Shown one piece after another: positions 1 through 7,268 of a stretch of DNA of 13,049 nt. Each line of letters starts with the position of its first letter. Position 1 is the stretch's first letter. The notes beneath the pieces are model-generated. The model saw only the letters and a list, made by a program, of their open reading frames with translations, did no database searches and was not told the origin of the DNA. Source of the stretch: an uncultured Cellvibrio sp. (lineage in GTDB: Bacteria; Pseudomonadota; Gammaproteobacteria; Pseudomonadales; Cellvibrionaceae); contig CAMLRI010000014.1 in assembly GCA_946482385.1 (NCBI GenBank), positions 1-13,049 of the forward strand, written 5' to 3'. A program made the position numbers and the translations under genes.

Positions 1-608
1 TGAGCGAGGTGCTGGTCACCGGGCCTGGCGGTGTCAAAATTGTGCCGGCCTCTTCGGGCGTGCAGCGCATGGCCGAACTCAGCCCCGCCGAACACGCCGG
101 GCTGATCAATGCCTTCAATGAACTCTCGGATCAAGTGGATGTGTTGGTCATCGATACCGCCGCCGGTATTTCCGATACCGTCATCAGTTTTGTGCGCGCC
201 GCCAACGAAGTCATAGTTGTGGTGTGCGACGAGCCTTCATCCATTACCGATGCCTACGCGCTAATCAAACTGCTCAACAAGGAATACGGCATGACCCGTT
301 TCCGCGTGGTTGCCAATATGACGCGCACCGCCGCTGAAGGGCAGAATATGTTTAACAAACTCAATGGGGTGTGCGAGCGTTTCCTCGATGTCACCTTGCA
401 GTTTATTGGCCAGGTTCCGTTTGATGAAAATGTACGCAAAGCCGTGCAAAAGCAAAAAGCGCTGCTGGAATTCGCACCTGCTTCCAAAGCGGCAGTTGCT
501 ATTCGCGGTTTGGCGCAGGTGGTGGATCGCTGGCCCTTGCCCAGCTCCCCAACCGGGCGCCTGGAGTTTTTTGTCGAACGCCTGTTGTTAGCCGCCAATG
601 CGCGCTAA
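1..608 (+). CDS. fleN: FleN/FlhG flagellar number regulator, MinD-like ATPase (5' end outside window)
   Basis: FleN limits flagellar number at the pole; in Pseudomonas it antagonises the master activator FleQ. About 200 C-terminal residues are present, read in the frame of the codon at 3-5 with no in-window start needed; the family is about 280 residues, so the N-terminal Walker A segment lies upstream. Visible are the Walker B strand VDVLVIDTAAG (about 138-170), the following GISDTVISFVRAANEVIVVV segment split across strand and helix, the DEPSSITDAYALIK stretch and the late GQVPFDENVRKAV motif, all typical of FleN/FlhG. It stops at 606-608, 97 bp before fliA, in the same order as in Pseudomonas. 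A GTG at 9 could be mistaken for a start, but it falls inside the domain. Family assignment is firm from motifs and synteny together. Confidence 0.93.
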   Translation, partial: SEVLVTGPGGVKIVPASSGVQRMAELSPAEHAGLINAFNELSDQVDVLVIDTAAGISDTVISFVRAANEVIVVVCDEPSSITDAYALIKLLNKEYGMTRFRVVANMTRTAAEGQNMFNKLNGVCERFLDVTLQFIGQVPFDENVRKAVQKQKALLEFAPASKAAVAIRGLAQVVDRWPLPSSPTGRLEFFVERLLLAANAR

Positions 609-647
609 TGCCTTGGCTTTGGCGACTGCTGATGTTATGCCGGGTAA

Positions 648-674
648 TTGCGGCACAGCATGCAGCGTTATAGA
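648..674 (+). promoter_or_regulatory. Weak sigma-70-like promoter candidate before fliA
   Basis: TTGCGG (648-653) and TATAGA (669-674) each match four of six bases of the -35/-10 consensus, but the spacer is only 15 bp. It is the best candidate seen in the 97-bp fleN-fliA gap. fliA may instead be transcribed from upstream of fleN. No sigma-54 (GG-N10-GC) or sigma-28 element was found in this gap. Confidence 0.2.
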
Positions 675-705
675 TAGATGAGAGAAGCAATAAAGGTGCT
701 GGGTA

Positions 706-1449
706 ATGGCCGCAGTCAACGGTTTAGCCATGTACGATAAAAAACAGTTTATCGAGAACCCCATAAATATCGAAGACTACGCGCCTTTGGTAAAGCGTAT
801 TGCCTATCACATGATGTTGCGTATGCCCGCCTCGGTACAGGTGGAAGATCTGATCCAGGCAGGCATGATCGGCCTGATCGAAGCCTCACAAAAATACGAT
901 GCCTCCCGCGGTGCCAGTTTTGAAACCTATGCCGGTATCCGCATTCGCGGTGCCATAGTCGATGAAATGCGCCGCGGCGATTGGGTGCCACGCTCGGTGC
1001 ACCGCAATGCCCGCCGTATCTCCCAGGCTATAGCCACTGTCGAAGCCCGCACCGGTCGCGATGCCAGCGATACCGAGGTGGCCGAGGAGCTTGGCGTCAG
1101 CTTGTCCGATTACTTCCTGATGCTGCAAGACTCCTCGGGCGCACGCTTGTTCAGCTACGAGGAAACCTTCGGCGAAGAAGACAGCAATATCGATGGTTCC
1201 GAGCACAGCAGTGTGTTCGCCAGCCCCCTCGAAGGTATGCAGCGCGACCATCTTAAGCGCGCCTTGGTGGATGCCATTGGCAGCTTACCAGAGCGCGAGC
1301 GTATGGTGCTGGCGCTCTATTACGACCAGGAATTAAACCTGAAGGAAATCGGTTTGGTGCTAGGGGTCAGTGAATCCCGGGTAAGCCAGATTCACAGCCA
1401 GGCGGCCGCCCGCCTAAGGCAAAAAATGAGTGGCTGGCGAGGCGCCTGA
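706..1449 (+). CDS. fliA: Flagellar sigma factor FliA (sigma-28, RpoF)
   Basis: This sigma-70-family group 3 factor directs RNA polymerase to late flagellar and chemotaxis promoters; in the family it is held by the anti-sigma factor FlgM until the hook is complete. It has 247 residues, a normal length. Region 2 runs from about residue 26 to 97 and includes LVKRIAYHMMLRMP, VEDLIQAGMIGLIEA and RGAIVDEMRRGDWVPRS. Region 3 covers about 105-180. Region 4 covers about 190-240, with LPERERMVLALYY and the helix-turn-helix LKEIGLVLGVSESRVSQIH. The ATG at 706 has AAGG at 693-696, nine bases upstream. A second ATG at 730 (residue 9) is possible but has weaker upstream support. It lies between fleN and cheY as in Pseudomonas. 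Confidence 0.96.
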   Translation: MAAVNGLAMYDKKQFIENPINIEDYAPLVKRIAYHMMLRMPASVQVEDLIQAGMIGLIEASQKYDASRGASFETYAGIRIRGAIVDEMRRGDWVPRSVHRNARRISQAIATVEARTGRDASDTEVAEELGVSLSDYFLMLQDSSGARLFSYEETFGEEDSNIDGSEHSSVFASPLEGMQRDHLKRALVDAIGSLPERERMVLALYYDQELNLKEIGLVLGVSESRVSQIHSQAAARLRQKMSGWRGA

Positions 1450-1616
1450 TGCCTGGTGTTTAAGGCCAAGGCTCGGCTGGATATTGCCAAACCGCTTATA
1501 AAGCACGGTTTTAGGCTATGATTCGCATTAAAAGTTGATGATTTAGGCGGCAGCTGCTGGCCTAAGCTTCAACCCCGACTAGACTATGAATAAACGAATT
1601 TCCCGCCAGGGTTAGT

Positions 1617-1630
1617 GGAGGTTTGCATTG
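1617..1630 (+). promoter_or_regulatory. Shine-Dalgarno selecting a TTG start for cheY
   Basis: GGAGGT at 1617-1622 is a near-perfect Shine-Dalgarno sequence. It lies five bases before TTG (1628-1630) but 17 bases before the in-frame ATG at 1640. The spacing favours TTG, which adds the residues MDKN ahead of MKILIVDD. Confidence 0.7.
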
Positions 1631-2011
1631 GATAAGAACATGAAAATCCTGATTGTTGACGACTTTTCAACAATGCGACGGATTATTAAAAACTTACTGC
1701 GCGACTTGGGTTTTGCCAATACCCACGAAGCGGACGACGGTGTCACCGCCTTGCCGATGCTAAAGAACGGCGATTTCCAGTTTTTGGTGACCGACTGGAA
1801 CATGCCCGGCATGACGGGTATAGACCTGCTTAAAGCGGTGCGCGCCGACGAAAAATTGCGCACCCTGCCGGTATTAATGGTAACGGCAGAGGCCAAGCGC
1901 GACCAAATTATCGAGGCCGCCCAGGCCGGGGTGAATGGGTATGTAGTCAAGCCGTTTACGGCGCAAGCGCTAAAAGAAAAAATCGAAAAGATTTTTGAGC
2001 GCGTAGGCTAA
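1628..2011 (+). CDS. cheY: Chemotaxis response regulator CheY
   Basis: This single-domain receiver is phosphorylated by CheA; CheY-P binds FliM at the flagellar switch and changes motor rotation. It has 127 residues, the usual length. The receiver residues are all present: acidic pair D11/D12, phospho-acceptor D56 in [11 protein letters not shown]86 in MVTAEAK, Y105 and K108 in VVKPFTA. Counted from the TTG, these numbers are one lower than the E. coli ones. The TTG start is chosen because of the strong Shine-Dalgarno at 1617-1622. If translation began at the ATG at 1640, only four residues would be lost. It is preceded by a 178-bp gap after fliA and followed 34 bp later by cheZ, so the two are probably cotranscribed. 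Confidence 0.97.
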   Translation: MDKNMKILIVDDFSTMRRIIKNLLRDLGFANTHEADDGVTALPMLKNGDFQFLVTDWNMPGMTGIDLLKAVRADEKLRTLPVLMVTAEAKRDQIIEAAQAGVNGYVVKPFTAQALKEKIEKIFERVG

Positions 2012-2045
2012 GTTACGCCCAACACCATAATAAAAAGGCATTGCA

Positions 2046-2849
2046 ATGGCATCCGACATCCAATCATCCGCCAATACCGAATTTGTGGCTGAACTTAAAG
2101 AGTGCGCCAAACTGCTAACTGAAAAGTTGCAAAACAGCCATTACGAAGAAGCCTCGGTATTGATTCAATCCTTAACCCAGGCGCGCGACCGGCACATCTT
2201 CCAATCCGTAGGGCGCCTGACACGCGGGCTGCACGATGCGATTGTTAATTTCAATGTCGATGCCGATCTCAGCAAAGAGCCGCCCAAGATCGCCAACTCC
2301 GATATCCATGATGCCTCCAATCGCCTCAATTACGTGATTGAGCTGACGCAAAAGGCAGCGGAAAAAACCATGGATATGGTCGATGAGGCAGCGCCTATCG
2401 CCATGAACCTGGGGCAGGAGGCAGGCAATCTGCGCGGTGAGTGGGCTCGCCTGAAACGGCGTGAAATGAGCGCCGATGAATTTCGCCAACTCTACGATCG
2501 TATGGATGGCTTTTTAGGGCAAATGGTCGCCGGTACCGAGCAGCTCAATAAAAATCTGCAAGACATAGTGCTGGAGCAAGGCTTCCAGGATCTCACCGGC
2601 CAGGTGCTAAAGCGCGTGATTGGTTTGATCAACGACGTGGAAAAAGATTTGGTTAGCCTGGTGCGTATTGCCAGTCAGGTTGAAGAAGTTGCCGGCCTTG
2701 CCGATAACCTGGAACGGGACGAACACGACCGCGCCATTGGCGAAAAACGCAAAACCGAAGCCGAAGGGCCGCAAATCAATAAAGAGCGTGCCGATGTGGT
2801 GTCCGGGCAGGATGAGGTTGACGATCTTTTGTCGAGCCTTGGCTTCTAG
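2046..2849 (+). CDS. cheZ: CheY-P phosphatase CheZ
   Basis: CheZ speeds dephosphorylation of CheY-P and so ends the signal. It has 267 residues, somewhat longer than the E. coli protein. The long helical body carries the catalytic segment QDLTGQVLKRVI at about 181-192; D182 and Q186 correspond to E. coli D143 and Q147, where the glutamine positions the attacking water. The C-terminus ends QDEVDDLLSSLGF (255-267), nearly the same as the E. coli CheZ tail that binds CheY. Between them is a charged linker (about 222-252) that looks flexible. The start is ATG 2046, with AAGG a short distance upstream. The tail matters because similar motifs occur inside the neighbouring CheA. Confidence 0.96.
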   Translation: MASDIQSSANTEFVAELKECAKLLTEKLQNSHYEEASVLIQSLTQARDRHIFQSVGRLTRGLHDAIVNFNVDADLSKEPPKIANSDIHDASNRLNYVIELTQKAAEKTMDMVDEAAPIAMNLGQEAGNLRGEWARLKRREMSADEFRQLYDRMDGFLGQMVAGTEQLNKNLQDIVLEQGFQDLTGQVLKRVIGLINDVEKDLVSLVRIASQVEEVAGLADNLERDEHDRAIGEKRKTEAEGPQINKERADVVSGQDEVDDLLSSLGF

Positions 2850-2873
2850 CGCAATTAAAACGAGTCATTATCG

Positions 2874-2915
2874 AGCCGCTATGGCGGCTGGATTTAACGC
2901 TTGGGTTTAATCCCA
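2874..2915 (+). other. Two adjacent hairpins in the cheZ-cheA gap
   Basis: AGCCGC (2874-2879), loop TATG, GCGGCT (2884-2889) is a perfect 6-bp stem with a four-base loop. TGGG (2902-2905), loop TTTAAT, CCCA (2912-2915) is a smaller second stem. Neither is followed by a T-run, so neither looks like a standard terminator. The cheA Shine-Dalgarno GAGGA (2923-2927) follows eight bases after the second stem. They could affect mRNA stability or cheA translation. Function is inferred only. Confidence 0.4.
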
Positions 2916-2934
2916 GGCAAATGAGGAAAGTTGA

Positions 2935-5292
2935 ATGAGTTTCGGCGACGACGAAGATATTCTTCAGGACTTTCTGGTTGAGGCGGGCGAGATACTGGAG
3001 CGCCTGAATCAGCAGCTGGTCGACTTGGAACAGCGCCCTGAAGACAAAGACCTGCTTAATGCTATTTTCCGTGGTTTTCACACGGTAAAGGGCGGCGCAG
3101 GTTTTTTGTCGTTGACCCCTATGGTGCAGTGCTGTCACGTTACCGAAAACCTGTTCGATATTTTGCGCAATGGTAAGCGCACAGTCACCTCAGAATTAAT
3201 GGATGTGGTACTGCAGGCCTTGGATATGGTGAACCAACAATTTGAGTTGGTATCCCAGCGGGAAGAGTTGCCACCGGTAGATCCCTCTTTGCTTGCCGCA
3301 CTGGAGCGGTTGGTTTCCTGTGAAGATCTGAACGAAGCCGCTGCCGCCGAAACCTATTCAGAGCCAGCTGTTGTTACTAGCGCTGCAACCAGCGCTCCTG
3401 TGGCGGAAGGCGATATCACCGACGCCGAGTTTGAGCAGTTGCTCGATGCAATTGCCGGTAACACGGTGCCCAGCCCTGCAGCCGTCGCAAGCGCGGGCGC
3501 AGCAAGCACCAGCACGGGCGCAGCAAGCAGTGCGCCAGTGTCATCGAGCGATGAAATCAGTGAAGACGAATTTGAAGCCTTGCTCGACCAACTCCATGGC
3601 AAAGGCAAAGGGCCGGGTGTTGCCGAAGCGGCGGCGCCGACTCCAACAGCGGCAGCCGTCGCTCCAGCTGCCAGTGCAAGTTCATCGGGCGATGAAATTA
3701 GCGAAGATGAATTCGAGGCATTGCTCGATCAGTTGCATGGCAAGGGCAAAGGGCCGGGCACAGGTGCTGCAGCAGCCCCAGCTCCAGCCTCAACTCCTTC
3801 TGTAGCAACTGCTCCACCAGCGGCAATTGCCAGTGGCGGTTCGGATTTAATTAACGACGACGAATTTGAAGCACTGCTCGATCAGCTGCACGGTAAGGGT
3901 AAGGGCCCAGGCACACAAGCTGCCACAGCGGCAGCCCCAGTGGCAGCGTCGGCTCCTGCCAATAAAGTTGCCGCTGCCGAGGTAAAACCAACACCCAAAC
4001 CGGCAGCGGCGCCCGCCAAAAAAGCGGAAGCCCCCAAACCCGCCGCCGCGCCAGCTGCTGCGCCCGCACCGGCAGCCAATAACAACACAGATAAAGATGC
4101 GCCCCAGGTGGAAACCACCGTGCGCGTCGATACCCAGCGCCTCGACGACATTATGAACATGGTGGGTGAGTTGGTATTGGTGCGCAATCGCCTGGTGCGA
4201 TTGGGCAGCTCATCCAACAACGAAGCCCTGTCCAAGGCGGTGGCAAACCTGGATGTAGTAACCGCCGACTTGCAAACCTCGGTGATGAAAACCCGCATGC
4301 AGCCAATCAAAAAAGTGTTTGGCCGCTTTCCGCGTGTGGTGCGCGATTTGGCGCGCAGCCTGCGCAAAGAAATTAACCTGGAATTGGTGGGCGAAGAAAC
4401 CGACCTGGATAAAAACCTGGTGGAAGCCCTGGCTGATCCACTGGTGCACTTGGTGCGTAACTCGGTTGACCATGGTATTGAGTTCCCCGAGGTACGCGAA
4501 GCCAATGGCAAGCCCCGTATTGGCCAGGTGGTGTTGGCGGCTGAACAGGAAGGCGATCATATACTGCTGTCAATCAGCGACGATGGCGCCGGTATGGACC
4601 CGGCCAAACTGCGTCGCATCGCGGTTGAGAAGGGTATGTTCGATGAAGATACCGCCAACCGTTTATCCGATACCGAAGCTTACAATTTAATTTTTGCGCC
4701 AGGTTTTTCCACCAAAAAAGAAATTTCCGATGTGTCTGGCCGCGGTGTGGGTATGGATGTGGTGAAAACCAAAATCACCCAGCTCAACGGCACAGTGGAA
4801 ATTAAATCTGAATTGGGTAAAGGCACGCGTTTTATTATTAAAGTGCCGCTTACCCTGGCGATTATGCCCACCTTGATGTTTATGTTAGGCAAACAAACTT
4901 TTGCCTTCCCGCTGGTGAGTGTGAACGAAATTTTCCATATGGATTTAACCAAATCCCATGTGGTGGATGGCCAGGATTGTATTGCCATTCGCGACCAGGC
5001 CATACCCTTGTTCTATATGAAAGATTGGCTGGTTAAAAATTCCTATGGCGATCGCCCCGATAATGCCCATGTGGTTATTGTTACTGTGGGTACGCGCCGC
5101 GTTGGCTTTGTGGTGGATCAGTTAATCGGCCAGGAAGAGGTGGTCATCAAGCCCCTGGGCAAAATGCTCCAGGGCACACCGGGCATGGCCGGCGCCACTA
5201 TTACTGGCGATGGCACTATTGCCTTGATTCTCGATATTCCCAGCTTGTTGCGCCGTTATGCGCGTGGTTCTGCTACCTGGGGTCACAGTTAA
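2935..5292 (+). CDS. cheA: Chemotaxis histidine kinase CheA with repeat-bearing linker
   Basis: CheA autophosphorylates under receptor and CheW control and passes phosphate to CheY and CheB. It has 785 residues. P1 (HPt, about 1-130) carries the phospho-histidine H49 in FHTVKGGAGF. Residues about 135-390 form an Ala/Pro/Ser-rich linker with no evident globular P2 domain. It holds three copies of a 21-residue motif (208-228, 255-275, 306-326) and a degenerate copy at 161-176. P3 (dimerisation) starts near 392 with VETTVRVDTQRLDDIMNMVG. P4 (ATPase) shows the N box LVRNSVDHG (506-514), DDGAGMD (549-555) and SGRGVGMD (601-608). P5 (CheW-like) covers about 650-785. ATG 2935 has GAGGA seven bases upstream. 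In Vibrio, this linker region of CheA (the LID) binds ParP, which is also encoded here. Confidence 0.97.
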   Translation: MSFGDDEDILQDFLVEAGEILERLNQQLVDLEQRPEDKDLLNAIFRGFHTVKGGAGFLSLTPMVQCCHVTENLFDILRNGKRTVTSELMDVVLQALDMVNQQFELVSQREELPPVDPSLLAALERLVSCEDLNEAAAAETYSEPAVVTSAATSAPVAEGDITDAEFEQLLDAIAGNTVPSPAAVASAGAASTSTGAASSAPVSSSDEISEDEFEALLDQLHGKGKGPGVAEAAAPTPTAAAVAPAASASSSGDEISEDEFEALLDQLHGKGKGPGTGAAAAPAPASTPSVATAPPAAIASGGSDLINDDEFEALLDQLHGKGKGPGTQAATAAAPVAASAPANKVAAAEVKPTPKPAAAPAKKAEAPKPAAAPAAAPAPAANNNTDKDAPQVETTVRVDTQRLDDIMNMVGELVLVRNRLVRLGSSSNNEALSKAVANLDVVTADLQTSVMKTRMQPIKKVFGRFPRVVRDLARSLRKEINLELVGEETDLDKNLVEALADPLVHLVRNSVDHGIEFPEVREANGKPRIGQVVLAAEQEGDHILLSISDDGAGMDPAKLRRIAVEKGMFDEDTANRLSDTEAYNLIFAPGFSTKKEISDVSGRGVGMDVVKTKITQLNGTVEIKSELGKGTRFIIKVPLTLAIMPTLMFMLGKQTFAFPLVSVNEIFHMDLTKSHVVDGQDCIAIRDQAIPLFYMKDWLVKNSYGDRPDNAHVVIVTVGTRRVGFVVDQLIGQEEVVIKPLGKMLQGTPGMAGATITGDGTIALILDIPSLLRRYARGSATWGHS
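3415..3912 (+). repeat. Coding repeats in the CheA linker (three strong copies and one degenerate)
   Basis: The copies lie at 3556-3618, 3697-3759 and 3850-3912, 21 codons each. The shared core is DEFEALLDQLHGKGKGPG. Copies 1 and 2 are identical in protein, yet 11 of their 21 codons differ by synonymous changes. Copy 3 differs at two residues (S to N, E to D). A weaker relative, ITDAEFEQLLDAIAG, begins at 3415. The starts of the strong copies are 47 and 51 residues apart, with low-complexity Ala/Pro/Ser sequence between. Preservation of protein but not DNA points to selection on the peptide rather than recent duplication. Confidence 0.9.
3495..3528 (+). repeat. Short direct repeat with 21-bp period inside cheA
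   Basis: GGGCGCAGCAAGC occurs at 3495-3507 and again at 3516-3528, encoding part of the low-complexity linker GAASTSTGAASSAP. It keeps frame and is a likely site for slippage-driven length change. It is separate from the 21-codon motifs. Confidence 0.6.
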
Positions 5293-5345
5293 TTTTGCGC
5301 TTTTGGCGCTGGTAATAAGCGGCTAATGGCTGCGGAGTAGGTGAA

Positions 5346-6494
5346 ATGCCGGTCAGGGTGTTGGTGGTTGATGATTCTAATTTTTTTCAGCATCGCCTGA
5401 AGGAAATTATTAATGAGCATCCCGATCTTAAGGTGATTGGTATCGCCAGCAATGGCCGTGAAGCGGTAGAAAAAGCGGCGGAATTAAAGCCGGACATCAT
5501 CACCATGGATTTTGAAATGCCGGTGATGGATGGCGTAACGGCTATCAAGCACATCATGGCCAATCGCAAAGTCCCTATTCTGATGTTTTCTTCGCTGACC
5601 TATGAGGGCGCCAAAATTACCCTGGATGCGTTGGCGGCGGGCGCGCTGGATTTTATCCCTAAAGATTTTGCCGAGGTTTCGCGCAATTCCGCGGCCTTAA
5701 AACAAAAGCTCCACGAGCGTTTATTAACCCTTGCGGGTTCCGCGGTGCATTTTCCCGCTAGCGATACCGCAGCCGAACCCAAAGTGGCTCCTGCCGCACC
5801 GGCCAGGCCTGCGCCGACATCCAGTGCGCCCTCATCCCTGGCGCGATCCACCAGCATTCCAGCGAGCAGCAGCTCTGCCCCTGTATCCACCAAATCAGCG
5901 GCGGCCGATACTTATCGTCTGAAAAAACAGCCCAAATTATTGGTGATCGGCGCCTCTACCGGTGGGCCTGTTGCCCTGGGTGAGGTGCTGATTCCTTTGC
6001 CGGCCAATTTTCCGCTGCCCATTGTGTTGGTGCAGCACATGCCGGAAAACTTCACCAAGGCCTTTGCCGAACGCCTGAACAAACAGTGTCATATCCGCGT
6101 GCGCGAAGCGGTGGATGGCGACTTGCTGGAGCCAGGCTTGGCGTTGCTTGCACCCGGTGGCAAACAGTTGATGTTGGATAAACGCAACGGTGGCTGTGTG
6201 CGGGTGATTGCCGATGATGAGCGGATTAATTACAAGCCCTCGCTGGATATTACCTTTGGCTCAGCGGCCAATGCCTTTGGCGATAAAGTATTGGGTGTGG
6301 TGCTAACCGGTATGGGGTCGGATGGTTGCCAGGGCGCGCGCCTGTTAAAAGATGCCGGCTCAGCACTCTGGTCGCAAGATGAAGCCAGCTGTGTGATTTA
6401 CGGTATGCCCATGGCGGTCGCCAAAGCCGGGTTGAGCGATAAGGTGCTCAGCCTGAAGGAAATCGGCCCGCGCCTGGCGCGTGAGGTTATCTAA
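5346..6494 (+). CDS. cheB: Chemoreceptor methylesterase/deamidase CheB
   Basis: CheB removes methyl groups from chemoreceptor glutamates (and deamidates glutamines) for adaptation, and is activated by CheA phosphorylation. It has 382 residues. The receiver domain (about 1-125) has D9/D10, phospho-acceptor D55 in TMDFEMPVMDG, S82 and K106. A Ser/Ala/Pro-rich linker (about 128-192) joins it to the esterase domain. That domain shows the catalytic serine S204 in GASTGGP, H231 in VQHMPENFT and D326 in LTGMGSDG, matching the S-H-D triad of E. coli CheB (S164, H190, D286). GGAG at 5334-5337 supports ATG 5346. Its stop codon overlaps the motC start by one base, implying translational coupling. No cheR is in the window, as in the Pseudomonas cluster. 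Confidence 0.96.
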   Translation: MPVRVLVVDDSNFFQHRLKEIINEHPDLKVIGIASNGREAVEKAAELKPDIITMDFEMPVMDGVTAIKHIMANRKVPILMFSSLTYEGAKITLDALAAGALDFIPKDFAEVSRNSAALKQKLHERLLTLAGSAVHFPASDTAAEPKVAPAAPARPAPTSSAPSSLARSTSIPASSSSAPVSTKSAAADTYRLKKQPKLLVIGASTGGPVALGEVLIPLPANFPLPIVLVQHMPENFTKAFAERLNKQCHIRVREAVDGDLLEPGLALLAPGGKQLMLDKRNGGCVRVIADDERINYKPSLDITFGSAANAFGDKVLGVVLTGMGSDGCQGARLLKDAGSALWSQDEASCVIYGMPMAVAKAGLSDKVLSLKEIGPRLAREVI

Positions 6495-7240
6495 TGGATT
6501 TGCTCAGCATTATCGGTGTCATTATTGGTTTTGCGGCCATTATTGGCGGCAATTTTATGGAGGGTGGCGGCATATCAACGCTGCTCAATGGCCCGGCGGC
6601 GTTTATTGTGTTGGGCGGCACCCTGGGGGCGGCCATGCTGCAAACGCCAAAAAATAGTTTGAAGCGCGCCTTAAAAATTGTCGCCTGGGTTTTTAAACCG
6701 CCCTATGTTCCTTTTAAGCAGGGTGTCAGCAATATTGCCCGCTGGGCGGCTGCCGCGCGCAAAGATGGATTGCTCGGTTTGGAAAATGTATCCGAGCGCG
6801 AAAAAGATAAATTTGCCAAAAAAGGTTTGCAGCTGCTGGTGGATGGCAATGAGCCGGAAGTGATTCGCCGGGTGCTGGAAACCGACATGATTGTGGACGA
6901 GCAGCGCGACCTGGATGCTATTAAATTTTATGAATCCATGGGCGGTTATGCGCCCACTATCGGCATTATTGGTGCGGTGATGGGGTTGATCCATGTGATG
7001 AATAACCTGGCCGATCCCTCCACCCTTGGCCCAGGCATTGCCGTGGCCTTTGTGGCCACTATTTATGGTGTCGCTTTGGCCAATTTATTGTTTATCCCCA
7101 TCGCCAATAAGTTGCGTATGTGTGTGAATGAAAACACCCAGTACCGCGAGTTAATTATTGAAGGCATTATTGCCATTGCCGACGGTGAAAACCCGCGCTC
7201 CATTGAAATGAAACTCAACGGTTATTTGCACCCTCACTAA
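6494..7240 (+). CDS. motC: Flagellar stator protein MotC (MotA/PomA family)
   Basis: MotC forms, with MotD, an ion-channel stator that drives the flagellar motor from the inner membrane. It has 248 residues, typical of the MotC/PomA branch. Four membrane segments can be read: about 3-20 (IIGVIIGFAAIIGG), 33-50, 152-170 and 183-203. Between segments 2 and 3 lies the cytoplasmic loop that contacts FliG, with R89 and E97 in RKDGLLGLE matching MotA R90 and E98. P154 at the start of the third segment fits the conserved channel proline. ATG 6494 overlaps the cheB stop by one base, and GAGG at 6483-6486 gives a seven-base spacing. In P. aeruginosa MotCD is the second stator pair, important for swarming, alongside a separate motAB. 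Whether a motAB exists here cannot be seen. Confidence 0.93.
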   Translation: MDLLSIIGVIIGFAAIIGGNFMEGGGISTLLNGPAAFIVLGGTLGAAMLQTPKNSLKRALKIVAWVFKPPYVPFKQGVSNIARWAAAARKDGLLGLENVSEREKDKFAKKGLQLLVDGNEPEVIRRVLETDMIVDEQRDLDAIKFYESMGGYAPTIGIIGAVMGLIHVMNNLADPSTLGPGIAVAFVATIYGVALANLLFIPIANKLRMCVNENTQYRELIIEGIIAIADGENPRSIEMKLNGYLHPH

Positions 7241-7268
7241 TTGCATCCCCTAAAGGGGACTACCGGTA

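Noticed and set aside
886..1251. 121-codon - strand ORF inside fliA
   Set aside because: It is a shadow of fliA with Ala/Gly-rich composition and no family features.
1450..1627. Sigma-28 or sigma-54 promoter upstream of cheY
   Set aside because: TAAA-like and TATGAT-like fragments are present (for example 1517-1522), but none has acceptable partner element and spacing; no GG-N10-GC pair was found.
3371..3805. 144-codon ORF in another + frame across the CheA linker
   Set aside because: It is a shadow of the Ala/Pro-rich cheA coding sequence; its Gln/Arg-rich composition follows from frame-shifted GCA/CCA codons.
3556..3912. Regularly spaced repeats suggesting a CRISPR-like or minisatellite array
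   Set aside because: The repeats are in the cheA frame, are conserved as protein but not as DNA, and the spacers are low-complexity coding sequence.
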